A stretch of DNA of 64,000 bases from Trematomus loennbergii (Eukaryota > Chordata > Actinopteri > Perciformes > Nototheniidae), in NCBI GenBank assembly GCA_012861695.1, contig JAAOOA010000178.1, forward strand, positions 93,501-157,500, given 5' to 3'. Position numbers and translations under genes: made by a program. Shown piece by piece: positions 21,955-33,600 of the stretch. The notes beneath the pieces are model-generated. The model worked only from the letters and a program-made list of their open reading frames with translations. It was not told the origin of the DNA and searched no databases. Within the stretch, counting starts at the first letter, position 1, and each line of letters begins with the position of its first letter.

Positions 21955-24015
21955 ATGTATGGAAAACTTCATAACTTGGTAAAATATTCATTCATTTGTA
22001 ACGAATTGAGTTTTCTTCAAGAATCAAACTCTAATGGAGAGTTTATGATTTTTAACACTGTTTCGATGAAACAATGCAGTTTTTGATAACTTGACTTGAC
22101 TAACATTACTTTTTTTAAATATATGTTTTTAGATGCTTTACTTTTGATTTCTTTCATGTTATTTTAACACATTACTTTTTTCATATTTTTCAACATACTG
22201 TGATATTTTTTTTTTCTCTCCTTTTTCCATTATATTTTGAATATACAGACATTCAACGCAATAAGTCCCACCCCAATTAGCAAATCATCCAAAACTAAGG
22301 ACCCCCACTAAGACGAACAGATTTTCTTTAAGACTGTGACTCTTAAAGGCACTTTGGGATTTTAGTAAAACAATCCAGTTTTCTGGAAATAACTTAAATG
22401 ATTTTCGTTTTTTCTCCTACAAAGATACTTATAGTTACACTTTAATGGATGCAAAACTTTATAACTTGGTAAAATATTCATTAATTTGTAATGAATTGAG
22501 ATTCTTAAAGAATCAAACTCTAAATGGAGAGTTTGTGATTTTAACACTGTTTCGATGAAACAATACAGTTTTTGATAACTTGACTTGACTAACATTACTT
22601 TTTTAAATATATGTTTTTGTTAGATGACTTTACTGATTTTTGCTTTTTTCTTCCTTGCTTTTGTTTGTGTTACTAGGATACTTTTAGATACACTTTGAAG
22701 TGTGCAACACTTTACAACTGATAGAATAGTACTTTTGTAAGGAATTGGGTTTCTTAACAATCCTGCTCCATCATTAAATCACTTAATCTGCTACTTCCAG
22801 GCAAAAAGCTTTTAAAACTCGCATCGTGTATTAAGTCATGTCTTGGCAAAAATGAGAGTCCTGGGTGCTTTAAAACATTTCTTAGAACATTTTGATATAT
22901 TCAAACACATAATGAACTGCAATGACTCACTGCTACATCAAATTTATTTTACACTGCTGGGAGGACAAAACTATGAGACTCTCAGACCCTTTTGTTGTCA
23001 ATCTAATTAGCCTGTCCTCATTCCAACTAAAGTAATTTAACCTAAGTGGAGCCAACCTAAGGAGTGGGCCCTACAGTCTGGGACTAGCTTACTTTTTAAC
23101 ATTCTAATCAAAGGGGCCCGTAAATATTATCTCCGCCAATATGCTATATTCAAATATCAGTTAAAAAAAAATAAAATAAAAAATAAAACTCATTTCATGT
23201 TGAAATGATCAAGGAAAAGCCAGTCAATGTTATGCTAACACAAACAAAAGTTCTGTTTTATATGTTGAAATATAATTTAAAAAACAACGATATAGTATTT
23301 TCAAGTCTTACTTTAGTATGGTAAAATTAAGAATAAGTCACATTAAAGTTTGTCATGATTTTCCGTAAAATAGTCAAGTATAGTTTGTCAAAAGAATATG
23401 AAAAAATCATTTTGTAGAGTAGTATGTTGAAAATCTCAGTGTTTAACTGAACACACCTACACAACACCTCGAACAAAGGGGTAATTAGCATACAAAGGGG
23501 GGTCACTAGCATCAGTGGGGGAAAGGTGCTACGGAAATGAACTTTGAGGAGAACAGAGTTATACCGACTAATTATTTACGGCGTTCGAACGCATACCTCG
23601 TCAACCATCTGTTTACAAACTCAAAGATTATGATGGAGAAGAGATCAAGGGGACTTTTTTATGAGAAAGAGTTGAAAAAGTGAAGGTAGTACTTTTTTTA
23701 TGAACAGATTTTCTTTAAGACTGTGACTCTTAAAGGCATTTTCTAGTAAGACAATCCAGTTTTCTGGAAATAACTTGAATGATTTTTGTTTTTTCTCCTA
23801 CAAAGATACTTATAGTTACACTTTAATGGATGCAAAACTTTATAACTTGGTAAAATATTCATTAATTTGTAATGAAATTAGTTTCTTAAAGAATCAAACT
23901 CTAAATGGAGAGTTTGTGATTTTAACACTGTTTTAGATGAAACAATGCGGTTTTGATAACTTGACTTGACTAACATAACTTTTTTTTTTTTTTAAATATA
24001 TGTTTTTTAGATGCT
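21955..24015. repeat. Three internal dispersed copies of an AT-rich 150-300 bp repeat, left arm
   Basis: A block with TAACTTGGTAAAATATTCAT, AATCAAACTCTAAATGGAGA, TTTTAACACTGTTTCGATGA and TAACTTGACTTGACTAACAT occurs at about 21960-22140, 22435-22620 and 23815-24005. AGATTTTCTTTAAGACTGTG precedes two of them (about 22319 and 23705). No protein is evident. The mirror is in the right arm. Confidence 0.85.
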
Positions 24016-24828
24016 TTACTTTGATTTCTTTCATGTTATTTTAACACAACATTACTTTTTTCATATTTTTCAACATACTGTGATATTTTGTTTTTTCTCT
24101 CCTTTTTCCATTATATTTTTGAAAAACTACACAGTGATTTTTATCAAAATACAACATGCAACTAATACATTATACAATATTACGACTTTTTGCGATATTT
24201 TCAACACAATATACTTGTACCTTTTTCTGTAGGGCTTCAGGATATTTGGCATGTCATGCATAAAAACCGGTGTCATCTTTCCTGAAACTGACGTGCTGTC
24301 CGTTTTACAAACAAGTTATCTTTCTGCTTCTTCACCCTCTGAATTTTCCTCCCCCGTCCCTATTCCTTCAGCCATCACAACAACAATCAAGTCAGATCTG
24401 TGAAATTAAACACCTCTCCCCAAAGCGTGACTTCCCTATTGATGGAGTGGGGCCGTAGGGCCTAACCCGATTGGCCTAATATACTAACATGCAGAATGTA
24501 TGGTATGTTTGAAAAAAGACTAACCATCTATCCAGTTCAAGCTGTCTTTAAGATGCGACATCGTGCTCTGACTTTTTCCGTAAAATCGTGACAAACTATT
24601 ACTTATTCTTACATTTGACCTCTTGCTGCTTGGTTGGAAATGATAGATGAAAAAGCTACAAAGCTTAAAGAACTTTTCTAAAAAACTCTCAATTCTACAG
24701 ATGAATCCCCCCACTCAACGCAATAAGTCCGCCCCCCACTCAGCAAATCATCTAAAACGAAGGACCCCACTAAGACGACCGTTGAAAACTAGCCAGGGAT
24801 CTGAGAAAAACCAAGTCTCCCCCGCGAG

Positions 24829-25188
24829 TTGCAGCCAGGAACAAACTCCTGTCTCCTATCATCACCACCATTGTGGACACCCACATATTGCAGTACTACT
24901 GCTGCTGATGTTACTCCTGAGGCCAAGACGTCTCTGTTTATGAACATAGTCAAATCGGAGTTGGTTGATATTCTGGAGAGGGTGCTGCATCGGTACAGAG
25001 AAAAAATCTGCAATGGATGCCGAGTCAGTCACCCCGGCCAGAGGCAACACGATTGTCTGAATGACACTCCAGAATATTTCTTCAGAAACAATTACAACGC
25101 GTTAATGAAAAGTCTTTGGCTCGCCGACTTCATTACAGTGAATGACCAGAGTCTTAATGATAAAAAAACAAAACATTTACACGGCTGA
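24829..25188 (+). CDS. Cys/His-motif protein ORF, left arm
   Basis: 119-codon ORF. A helical, acidic segment (SLFMNIVKSELVDILERVLH, about residues 36-54) leads into CNGCRVSHPGQRQHDC (residues 61-76), a C-x2-C-x3-H-x5-H-x-C pattern that could bind zinc. It then continues FFRNNYNALMKSLWLADFI. The right-arm copy has one more A in an A-run and so stays open to 182 codons. I have a faint recollection of similar Cys/His motifs in fish DNA-virus-like elements, unverified. Codon structure and conservation between arms suggest a once-real protein. Confidence 0.55.
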   Translation: MQPGTNSCLLSSPPLWTPTYCSTTAADVTPEAKTSLFMNIVKSELVDILERVLHRYREKICNGCRVSHPGQRQHDCLNDTPEYFFRNNYNALMKSLWLADFITVNDQSLNDKKTKHLHG

Positions 25189-25380
25189 ATGGAGGATCCA
25201 AGGCGCTTCGGAGGCTTTTCTGTACAATCTCAAAAACTGCAGACGCCTCAAGGAGAGACTTGAAAAGATCCATGCCGAGCTGGATGGATAGGAAGAAGAC
25301 TAATAACCAGCGGTTGATTGAAGCCGGGGATTTTTTTTTTTTTTTTCGATACTTTTACTTTTCTTTAAAGTAAAATAAAA

Positions 25381-25845
25381 ATGGGTAACTACTATGGAAA
25401 ACAATCTGTATATATCTATCAGAATGCAGTCAATACCTGTTTAATAAGTGTGTTGTTGATGACGATTGAAAACAGAATGAATAGTGATCCCCGTGTAAAC
25501 AGAACGGCTGAAGTTTGTAAACTAGAAGACATTTTGGATATCGTTCATTCTGGCAGTACTATTCCGGGTCATTGGGAAACGATTGTAAACGAAACTTTAA
25601 AAGTGGTACTGGAATCTTAATTTTCCAAAACATTCTGTAACATTACCGAAGAAATGAAACAAACACCAAAAGTGTATCATGTGCTCGCATTGTATGCTCT
25701 GTTTGTAGATGTAATGCATCTTTGTGTCAAAAACAGCATACACATGAATACTTTGGCCGAAGTGCAAAAACTCCATTATAATATTTCCCTTCATCTAGGG
25801 GATTCTGTGCTGGAGAAGATCATGGGGATGTTGCAATCAGTATAA
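25381..25845 (+). pseudogene. 155-codon ORF split by one in-frame TAA, left arm
   Basis: A 79-codon ORF starts MGNYYGKQSVYIY and ends KVVLES at TAA 25618-25620. The same frame then continues through 11 codons into MKQTPKVYHVLALYALFVDV and closes at 25845, so the two short ORFs are one frame with one stop. The predicted product is largely helical with hydrophobic faces. An identical arrangement, including the stop, is in the right arm. I do not recognise the family. Confidence 0.6.
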
Positions 25846-26084
25846 ATGTATTACTGCTTCCTATGGGGTGAAAACAATAAATTGTAAATATGAAATTCTG
25901 CAAATAATAAAAAGTGTTTTTACATTTTTTAAAAACTGTTGTCTTCAAATCATAGTATAGTATTTCCTACATATCATTTTTTTAAAAGAGTCACAGTATA
26001 GAATGTCTGAACATTTTATTTTTAAAAGTACTAGTATAGTATGTTAAAAGTATCGTGAAAAAAGTCCAAGTATAGTATGTAGTT

Positions 26085-27241
26085 AAGAATTATATTATAT
26101 ATTTTGTCTGCAATGTCAGTATAGGATCTCTAAAAAAAAAAATGAGAGAAAGTCATAGTATAGTTTGACAAAAAGATCTTGAAAAAGTCATGACATTATG
26201 TGTTGAAATGGTTTTGAATAAACACATCAGTATTTTTAAAAAGTAAAATGGTATCAAGTGCATCAGACAACTCAAATTACTCAATTTGAACCATATTATA
26301 AATAAGTAAAGAATGGTCATAGTATATAACAGGGCTGTTTAATAGTTTTCGGCGTTTCAGTGTTTTAGTGTTTTCAGTGTTTCAGGGTTTGTTGTCAGTG
26401 TCAGTGTTTCAGTGTTTTGTGTGTCAGTGTGTCAGTGTGCAGTGTTTCAGTGTTTTGTGTGTCAGTGTTTCAGTGGTTCAGTGTGTGTCAGTGTTTCAGT
26501 GTGTCAGTGTTTTGTGTTTTTGTGTTTCAGTGTTTTTGTGTGTCAAAGTTTTCAGTGTTTCAGTATTTCAGTGTTTCGGTTTTTCAGTGTTTCAGTGTTT
26601 TGTGTGTCAATGTGTCAGTGTTTCAGTTTTCAGTGTTTCAGTGTTTTGTGTTTCAGTGTTTCAGTGTGTCAGTGTTTTGTGTGTCAGTGTTTCAATGTTT
26701 CAGTGTTTCAGTGTTTTGTGCTTCTGTGTTTTTTTGTGTGTCAGTGTTTTCAGTGTTTTCAGTATTTCAGTGTTTCAGTGTTTGTGTGTCAATGTGTCAG
26801 TGTGGCAGTGTTTTGTGTTTCAGTGTTTCAGTGTTTTGTGTGTCAGTGTTTTCAGTGTTTCAGTATTTCAGTGTTTCAGTGTTTTGTGTGTCAATGTGTC
26901 AGTGTGTAAGTGTTCTGTGTTAAGTGTGTCAGTGTTTTCAGTGTTTCAGTATTTCAGTGTTTTGTGTTTCAGTGTTTCAGTGTTTTGTGTGTCAATGTGT
27001 CAGTGTGTCAGTGTTTCAGTGTTTCAGTTTTCAGTGTGTCAGTGTTTACAGCCTTGCTTTGCTCTGATCAATCCCCAGGGATCCTCCCCTGGAAGGAATA
27101 TAGCAGGACGAGAGAAAAACATTTAAAAAAAAAACGTATCTTAGAGGTGGCTATAGCATCTGATGCAATTCTAAAAGATAGTCAGATTCCTAAAAAGTTA
27201 CAAACGGATGCTGGAAACATTTGTTTCTTCATCATACATAC
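26085..27241. other. Asymmetric centre of the palindrome
   Basis: Unpaired 1157 bp between the arms. The left third is AT-rich; the middle is the octamer minisatellite; 27050-27241 holds a short non-repetitive piece (for example frame reading ASDAILKDSQIPKKLQTDAG) that is not recognised. Confidence 0.8.
26357..27048 (+). repeat. Octamer minisatellite TCAGTGTT/TCAGTGTG
   Basis: About 690 bp of 8-bp units TCAGTGTT with variants TCAGTGTG, TCAGTATT and TTGTGTGT. Since 8 is not a multiple of 3, all three forward frames read similar Phe/Val/Cys/Gln-rich nonsense (VSVFQCF), which explains the overlapping ORFs of up to 252 codons. It sits at the apex of the palindrome. Confidence 0.95.
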
Positions 27242-27479
27242 AACTACATACTATACTTGGACTTTTTTCACGATACTTTTAACATACTATACTAGTACTT
27301 TTAAAAATAAAATGTTCAGACATTCTATACTGTGACTCTTTAAAAAAATGATATGTAGGAAATACTATACTATGATTTGAAGACAACAGTTTTAAAAAAA
27401 TGTAAAAACACTTTTTATTATTTGCAGAATTTCATATTTACAATTTATTGTTTTCACCCCATAGGAAGCAGTAATACAT

Positions 27480-27944
27480 TTATACTGATTGCAACATCCC
27501 CATGATCTTCTCCAGCACAGAATCCCCTAGATGAAGGGAAATATTATAATGGAGTTTTTGCACTTCGGCCAAAGTATTCATGTGTATGCTGTTTTTGACA
27601 CAAAGATGCATTACATCTACAAACAGAGCATACAATGCGAGCACATGATACACTTTTGGTGTTTGTTTCATTTCTTCGGTAATGTTACAGAATGTTTTGG
27701 AAAATTAAGATTCCAGTACCACTTTTAAAGTTTCGTTTACAATCGTTTCCCAATGACCCGGAATAGTACTGCCAGAATGAACGATATCCAAAATGTCTTC
27801 TAGTTTACAAACTTCAGCCGTTCTGTTTACACGGGGATCACTATTCATTCTGTTTTCAATCGTCATCAACAACACACTTATTAAACAGGTATTGACTGCA
27901 TTCTGATAGATATATACAGATTGTTTTCCATAGTAGTTACCCAT
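27480..27944 (-). pseudogene. 155-codon ORF split by one in-frame TAA, right arm
   Basis: Mirror of 25381-25845. The 79-codon part is 27944-27705, the stop is at 27705-27707 and the 63-codon part is 27671-27480. It reads the same as the left arm, so the stop predates the formation or last homogenisation of the palindrome. Confidence 0.6.
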
Positions 27945-27951
27945 TTTTATT

Positions 27952-28500
27952 TTACTTTAAAGAAAAGTAAAAGTATCGAAAAAAAAAAAAAAAAAAATCC
28001 CCGGCTTCAATCAACCGCTGGTTATTAGTCTTCTTCCTATCCATCCAGCTCGGCATGGATCTTTTCAAGTCTCTCCTTGAGGCGTCTGCAGTTTTTGAGA
28101 TTGTACAGAAAAGCCTCCGAAGCGCCTTGGATCCTCCATTCAGCCGTGTAAATGTTTTGTTTTTTTTATCATTAAGACTCTGGTCATTCACTGTAATGAA
28201 GTCGGCGAGCCAAAGACTTTTCATTAACGCGTTGTAATTGTTTCTGAAGAAATATTCTGGAGTGTCATTCAGACAATCGTGTTGCCTCTGGCCGGGGTGA
28301 CTGACTCGGCATCCATTGCAGATTTTTTCTCTGTAACGATGCAGCACCCTCTCCAGAATATCAACCAACTCCGATTTGACTATGTTCATAAACAGAGACG
28401 TCTTGGCCTCAGGAGTAACATCAGCAGCAGTAGTACTGCAATATGTGGGTGTCCACAATGGTGGTGATGGTAGGAGACAGGAGTTTGTTCCTGGCTGCAA
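27952..28500 (-). CDS. Cys/His-motif protein ORF, right arm (longer frame)
   Basis: 182 codons, same start and CNGCRVSHPGQRQHDC motif as the left arm. An 8-A run (7 in the left arm) keeps it open into a Lys/Arg-rich tail (SRRDLKRSMPSWMDRKKTN), ending in a poly-Phe artefact over a T-run. This longer form is the better candidate for the original protein. Function unknown. Confidence 0.55.
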   Translation of the reverse strand: MQPGTNSCLLPSPPLWTPTYCSTTAADVTPEAKTSLFMNIVKSELVDILERVLHRYREKICNGCRVSHPGQRQHDCLNDTPEYFFRNNYNALMKSLWLADFITVNDQSLNDKKNKTFTRLNGGSKALRRLFCTISKTADASRRDLKRSMPSWMDRKKTNNQRLIEAGDFFFFFFRYFYFSLK

Positions 28501-31500
28501 CTCGCGGGGGAGACTTGGTTTTTCTCAGATCCCTGGCTAGTTTTCAACGGTCGTCTTAGTGGGGTCCTTCGTTTTAGATGATTTGCTGAGTGGGGGCGGA
28601 CTTATTGCGTTGAGTGGGGGGATTCATCTGTAGAATTGAGAGTTTTTTAGAAAAGTTCTTTAAGCTTTGTAGCTTTTTCATCTATCATTTCCAACCAAGC
28701 AGCAAGAGGTCAAATGTAAGAATAAGTAATAGTTTGTCACGATTTTACGGAAAAAGTCAGAGCACGATGTCGCATCTTAAAGACAGCTTGAACTGGATAG
28801 ATGGTTAGTCTTTTTCAAACATACCATACATTCTGCATGTTAGTATATTAGGCCAATCGGGTTAGGCCCTACGGCCCCACTCCATCAATAGGGAAGTCAC
28901 GCTTTGGGGAGAGGTGTTTAATTTCACAGATCTGACTTGATTGTTGTGATGGCTGAAGGAATAGGGACGGGGGAGGAAAATTCAGAGGGTGAAGAAGCAG
29001 AAAGATAACTTGTTTGTAAAACGGACAGCACGTCAGTTTCAGGAAAGATGACACCGGTTTTTATGCATGACATGCCAAATATCCTGAAACCCTACAGAAA
29101 AAGGTACAAGTATATTGTGTTGAAAATATCGCAAAAAGTCGTAATATTGTATAATGTATTAGTTGCATGTTGTATTTTGATAAAATCACTGTGTAGTTTT
29201 TTCAAAAATATAATGGAAAAAGGAGAGAAAAAACAAAATATCACAGTATGTGAAAAATATGAAAAAAGTAATGTTGTGTTAAAATAACATGAAAGAAATC
29301 AAAGTAAAGCATCTAAAAAACATATATTTAAAAAAAAAAAAAAGTATGTTAGTCAAGTCAAGTTATCAAAACCGCATTGTTTCATCTAAAACAGTGTTAA
29401 AATCACAAACTCTCCATTTAGAGTTTGATTCTTTAAGAAACTAATTTCATTACAAATTAATGAATATTTTACCAAGTTATAAAGTTTTGCATCCATTAAA
29501 GTGTAACTATAAGTATCTTTGTAGGAGAAAAAACAAAATCATTCAAGTTATTTCCAGAAAACTGGATTGTCTTACTAGAAAATGCCTTTAAGAGTCACAG
29601 TCTTAAAGAAAATCTGTTAATAAAAAAAGTACTACCTTCACTTTTTCAACTCTTTCTCATAAAAAAGTCCCCTTGATCTCTTCTCCATCATAATCTTTGA
29701 GTTTGTAAACAGATGGTTGACGAGGTATGCGTTCGAACGCCGTAAATAATTAGTCGGTATAACTCTGTTCTCCTCAAAGTTCATTTCCGTAGCACCTTTC
29801 CCCACTGATGCTAGTGACCCCCTTTGTATGCTAATTACCCCTTTGTTCGAGGTGTTGTGTAGGTGTGTTCAGTTAAACACTGAGATTTTCAACATACTAC
29901 TCTACAAAATGATTTTTTCATATTCTTTTGACAAACTATACTTGACTATTTTACGGAAAATCATGACAAACTTTAATGTGACTTATTCTTAATTTTACCA
30001 TACTAAAGTAAGACTTGAAATACTATATCGTTGTTTTTTAAATTATATTTCAACATATAAAACAGAACTTTTGTTTGTGTTAGCATAACATTGACTGGCT
30101 TTTCCTTGATCATTTCAACATGAATGAGTTTTATTTTTTATTTTATTTTTTTTAACTGATATTTGAATATAGCATATTGGCGGAGATAATATTTACGGGC
30201 CCCTTTGATTAGAATGTTAAAAAGTAAGCTAGTCCCAGACTGTAGGGCCCACTCCTTAGGTTGGCTCCACTTAGGTTAAATTACTTTAGTTGGAATGAGG
30301 ACAGGCTAATTAGATTGACAACAAAAGGGTCTGAGAGTCTCATAGTTTTGTCCTCCCAGCAGTGTAAAATAAATTTGATGTAGCAGTGAGTCATTGCAGT
30401 TCATTATGTGTTTGAATATATCAAAATGTTCTAAGAAATGTTTTAAAGCACCCAGGACTCTCATTTTTGCCAAGACATGACTTAATACACGATGCGAGTT
30501 TTAAAAGCTTTTTGCCTGGAAGTAGCAGATTAAGTGATTTAATGATGGAGCAGGATTGTTAAGAAACCCAATTCCTTACAAAAGTACTATTCTATCAGTT
30601 GTAAAGTGTTGCACACTTCAAAGTGTATCTAAAAGTATCCTAGTAACACAAACAAAAGCAAGGAAGAAAAAAGCAAAAATCAGTAAAGTCATCTAACAAA
30701 AACATATATTTAAAAAAGTAATGTTAGTCAAGTCAAGTTATCAAAAACTGTATTGTTTCATCGAAACAGTGTTAAAATCACAAACTCTCCATTTAGAGTT
30801 TGATTCTTTAAGAATCTCAATTCATTACAAATTAATGAATATTTTACCAAGTTATAAAGTTTTGCATCCATTAAAGTGTAACTATAAGTATCTTTGTAGG
30901 AGAAAAAACGAAAATCATTTAAGTTATTTCCAGAAAACTGGATTGTTTTACTAAAATCCCAAAGTGCCTTTAAGAGTCACAGTCTTAAAGAAAATCTGTT
31001 CGTCTTAGTGGGGGTCCTTAGTTTTGGATGATTTGCTAATTGGGGTGGGACTTATTGCGTTGAATGTCTGTATATTCAAAATATAATGGAAAAAGGAGAG
31101 AAAAAAAAAATATCACAGTATGTTGAAAAATATGAAAAAAGTAATGTGTTAAAATAACATGAAAGAAATCAAAAGTAAAGCATCTAAAAACATATATTTA
31201 AAAAAAGTAATGTTAGTCAAGTCAAGTTATCAAAAACTGCATTGTTTCATCGAAACAGTGTTAAAAATCATAAACTCTCCATTAGAGTTTGATTCTTGAA
31301 GAAAACTCAATTCGTTACAAATGAATGAATATTTTACCAAGTTATGAAGTTTTCCATACATAAACGTGTATCTTACAGTTCCTTTGTGAGAGAATTACGC
31401 ACAAATCTGTCATATCAAAACATTCTATTGCAGTATTTTATCTGTTTTATGTGCACTGTTGGAGGAGCCTGTGACCTATGTTTTTCATTGACATATCTAC

Positions 31501-31714
31501 ACTGTAGCTAATGGGCATATGCCATAAAGCCTTGAAACTTGAAAACTTAAAATGATCAGAAACTGCATTGTCTCACTGAAAACAGCTCTAAAGAAAACCC
31601 CATTCCATACAAAGTACTTAACTTTCTACCAGTTGTAAAGTGTTGCTCACTTCAAAAGTGTATCTAAAAAAGTATCTTAGTAACAAAAACAAAAGCATTA
31701 ATGTTAACAACGCC
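28501..31714. repeat. Right arm, inverted copy of the non-coding middle of the left arm
   Basis: Mirrors 21605-24828, including the three AT-rich dispersed repeats (about 29330-29530, 30715-30900, 31195-31360). No protein-coding signal is seen. Confidence 0.85.
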
Positions 31715-32239
31715 TCAAAGGGCGGACTCCTGAGTTCCGTAATGCCCCCCTACCATGGCACTTGGACTATTTACATCATCCAGGGCTCAACACCAGTAAA
31801 TACACCTCTCTTTATCCGCTCTCCAGGCCTCCAAGGGCGGACTCCTGAGTTCCGTAATGCCCCCCTAACATGACACTTAGATTATTTTCATCATCCAGGG
31901 CTCAACCCAAGTAAATGTAGCCTCATGTAACTTCATATAGGGATTCATTAATAGTTGTGCGAAGTAATTAAACATTACAAAATACAATATCAGGGGGTCA
32001 TTAACATATTTTAAATTATTATTTTCCTCTCAGAGAGACTTTGTTATAGTTAATAAAGTAATTAAACATTAGTTCACAAGCCATACAACTTAAGAGAACA
32101 TCCTTAGTTAACACAAATCATATTAAAAAACTAATCTAATTTAGAGAGGACAATAAAAGTTTTAGGTGACTTAGTGAATGAGAATTAACGGCTGATAGGA
32201 AAATCAGGAGGTGACAGGCAGGGGGGAGGGGAGGGGGTG

Positions 32240-32425
32240 TTAGGGGGTGTGAGGGGAGACAGTCTCACACATCCAGACTCCATTTTTCATGAAGAGCCTC
32301 CGACGGAGGGTCTGAACCCGGCACAGATACTGCATCCGTTTCTTGACTGGAGCTCCCGACGGATGGCGGTAAGTTGTCACAGGCGTCTCGCTGATTAAAC
32401 CCCTATCGATGCGTCTCTTTGCCAT
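32240..32425 (-). CDS. Small basic protein ORF, right arm
   Basis: 61-codon ORF starting MAKRRIDRG, with many Arg/Lys and a central APVKKRMQYLCRVQTLRRRL segment. Charge and size would suit a DNA-packaging or core-like peptide of a Polinton/adenovirus-like replicon, but this is only a guess from composition. Flanked by the short repeats described for the left arm and preceded by a TATA-like sequence. Confidence 0.5.
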   Translation of the reverse strand: MAKRRIDRGLISETPVTTYRHPSGAPVKKRMQYLCRVQTLRRRLFMKNGVWMCETVSPHTP

Positions 32426-32627
32426 TTTCGTTTTTGAAAGTTTAGGTGACTTGGTGAGTGGAAATGACTGGCTTTTTATCTAGTTTGCACGGATTTTATT
32501 TTCCATCTAACTCCACCCTCTATCTTCTGACATCACAGCAAAAGGAAGGGGGGAGGGGTGAGAGGGGGAAGAGGTGAGAGGAGGACGGGGTGCGAGACAG
32601 TCTCACACAACTTCAAAGAGACTACCT

Positions 32628-33158
32628 TAACACTAATTACAAACACTGATCAAAGGACATACATCAAAGGGCTAATTAGATTGACATCAAAGGATCTACT
32701 ACAAGGGAGAATATCACACCTACATGTTATAACACCTCCCACCTTACATCAAAGGACAGACATCAAAGGGTCTAATTAGATTAGACAACAAGGGGTCAGA
32801 CATCAATGGCTAATTAGATTATACAACAAAGGATCTACTACAAGGGGAGTTCACACCTACATGTCACAAACACCCCATCCCTCACATCAAAGGATAGACA
32901 TCAAAGGGTAATTAGACAACAAAGGGGGCAGACATCAAAGGCTAATTAGATTATACAACAAAGGATCTACTACAACAGGGGATATCACACCTACATGTCA
33001 CAAACACCTCACCCCTCACATCAAAGGATAGACAACAAAGGGATCAGACATCAAAGGCTAATTAGATTACACAACAAAGGATCTACTACAATGGGGAATG
33101 TCACACCTACATGTGATAACACCTCGAACAAAGGGGCTCATTAGCATATCAAAGGGGC
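32628..33158. repeat. Subterminal tandem repeats with dense ATCAAAG/AACAAAG motifs, right arm
   Basis: Inverted copy of 20160-20690 with the same unit order. Confidence 0.8.
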
Positions 33159-33274
33159 TCATTAGCATAATTAGGGGGCGGGACTTAGCATAAGTAGTAG
33201 TACTGATAGGGCAGGTGTGACCTGTCACTTTTTATGCATACTAATGTGATTGAAACAGGATTTGTATTACTACT

Positions 33275-33280
33275 GACCCC
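33275..33280. repeat. Target-site duplication GACCCC, right
   Basis: Partner of 20038-20043; the LINE reading frame resumes immediately after. Confidence 0.85.
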
Positions 33281-33600
33281 ATCACCCCAGCCACAAACTG
33301 TTCTGTCTGCTGCCGTCTGGCAGGCGGTACCGCAGCATCCGGACTGAAACCTCCAGACTCAGGGACAGCTTCATCCCACAGGCCAGAAGACACTTTACAA
33401 ATGATGTATCTAATATATCATATTCCAATCACTCTTATTGCACTATTTCACTATTTCACTATTTTACTATTTTCTTTTTGTATTTACTTGCACTATTTGT
33501 CCTGTGTATCTGTTTCATTGTGTTGCTCTGTTGGAGGAGCCTGTGACCTAAGATTTTCATTGACATAACTACACTGTAGCTATGTACGCATGAACAAAGT
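33281..33600 (+). mobile_element. LINE 3' ORF fragment and tail, right part (copy A)
   Basis: Continues the C-terminal LPSGRRYRSIRTETSRLRD motif, then a 3' untranslated tail with TTGCTCTGTTGGAGGAGCCT and CATAACTACACTGTAGCTAT. It matches copy B 60126-60490. Confidence 0.78.

Larger units (their letters stand above)
20044..33274. mobile_element. 13.2-kb palindromic Maverick/Polinton-like element
   Basis: Begins AGTAGTAATACAAATCCTG and ends with its reverse complement. Flanked by GACCCC on both sides (20038-20043, 33275-33280); copy B 60108-60125 shows the uninterrupted LINE sequence with one GACCCC. Arms 20044-26084 and 27242-33274 are inverted copies of about 6.04 kb, differing by scattered 1-bp changes and homopolymer lengths, around a 1157-bp centre. 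A 6-bp target duplication, 5'-AG termini and long inverted repeats are hallmarks of Maverick/Polinton elements and related adintovirus-like integrants. No polymerase, integrase, ATPase, protease or capsid gene is visible, so the class is inferred from ends only. It would be a non-autonomous, fold-back derivative. Confidence 0.8.

Noticed and set aside
26368..27126. 252-codon VSVFQCF-type ORF and two overlapping frames
   Set aside because: An 8-bp tandem repeat keeps all three frames open with similar products; no independent protein evidence.
20044..33274. Palindrome as a missed-adapter or assembly artefact
   Set aside because: Mirror symmetry stops precisely at a 6-bp duplication, different flanks continue on each side, the centre is asymmetric and the arms differ; still worth confirming with raw reads.
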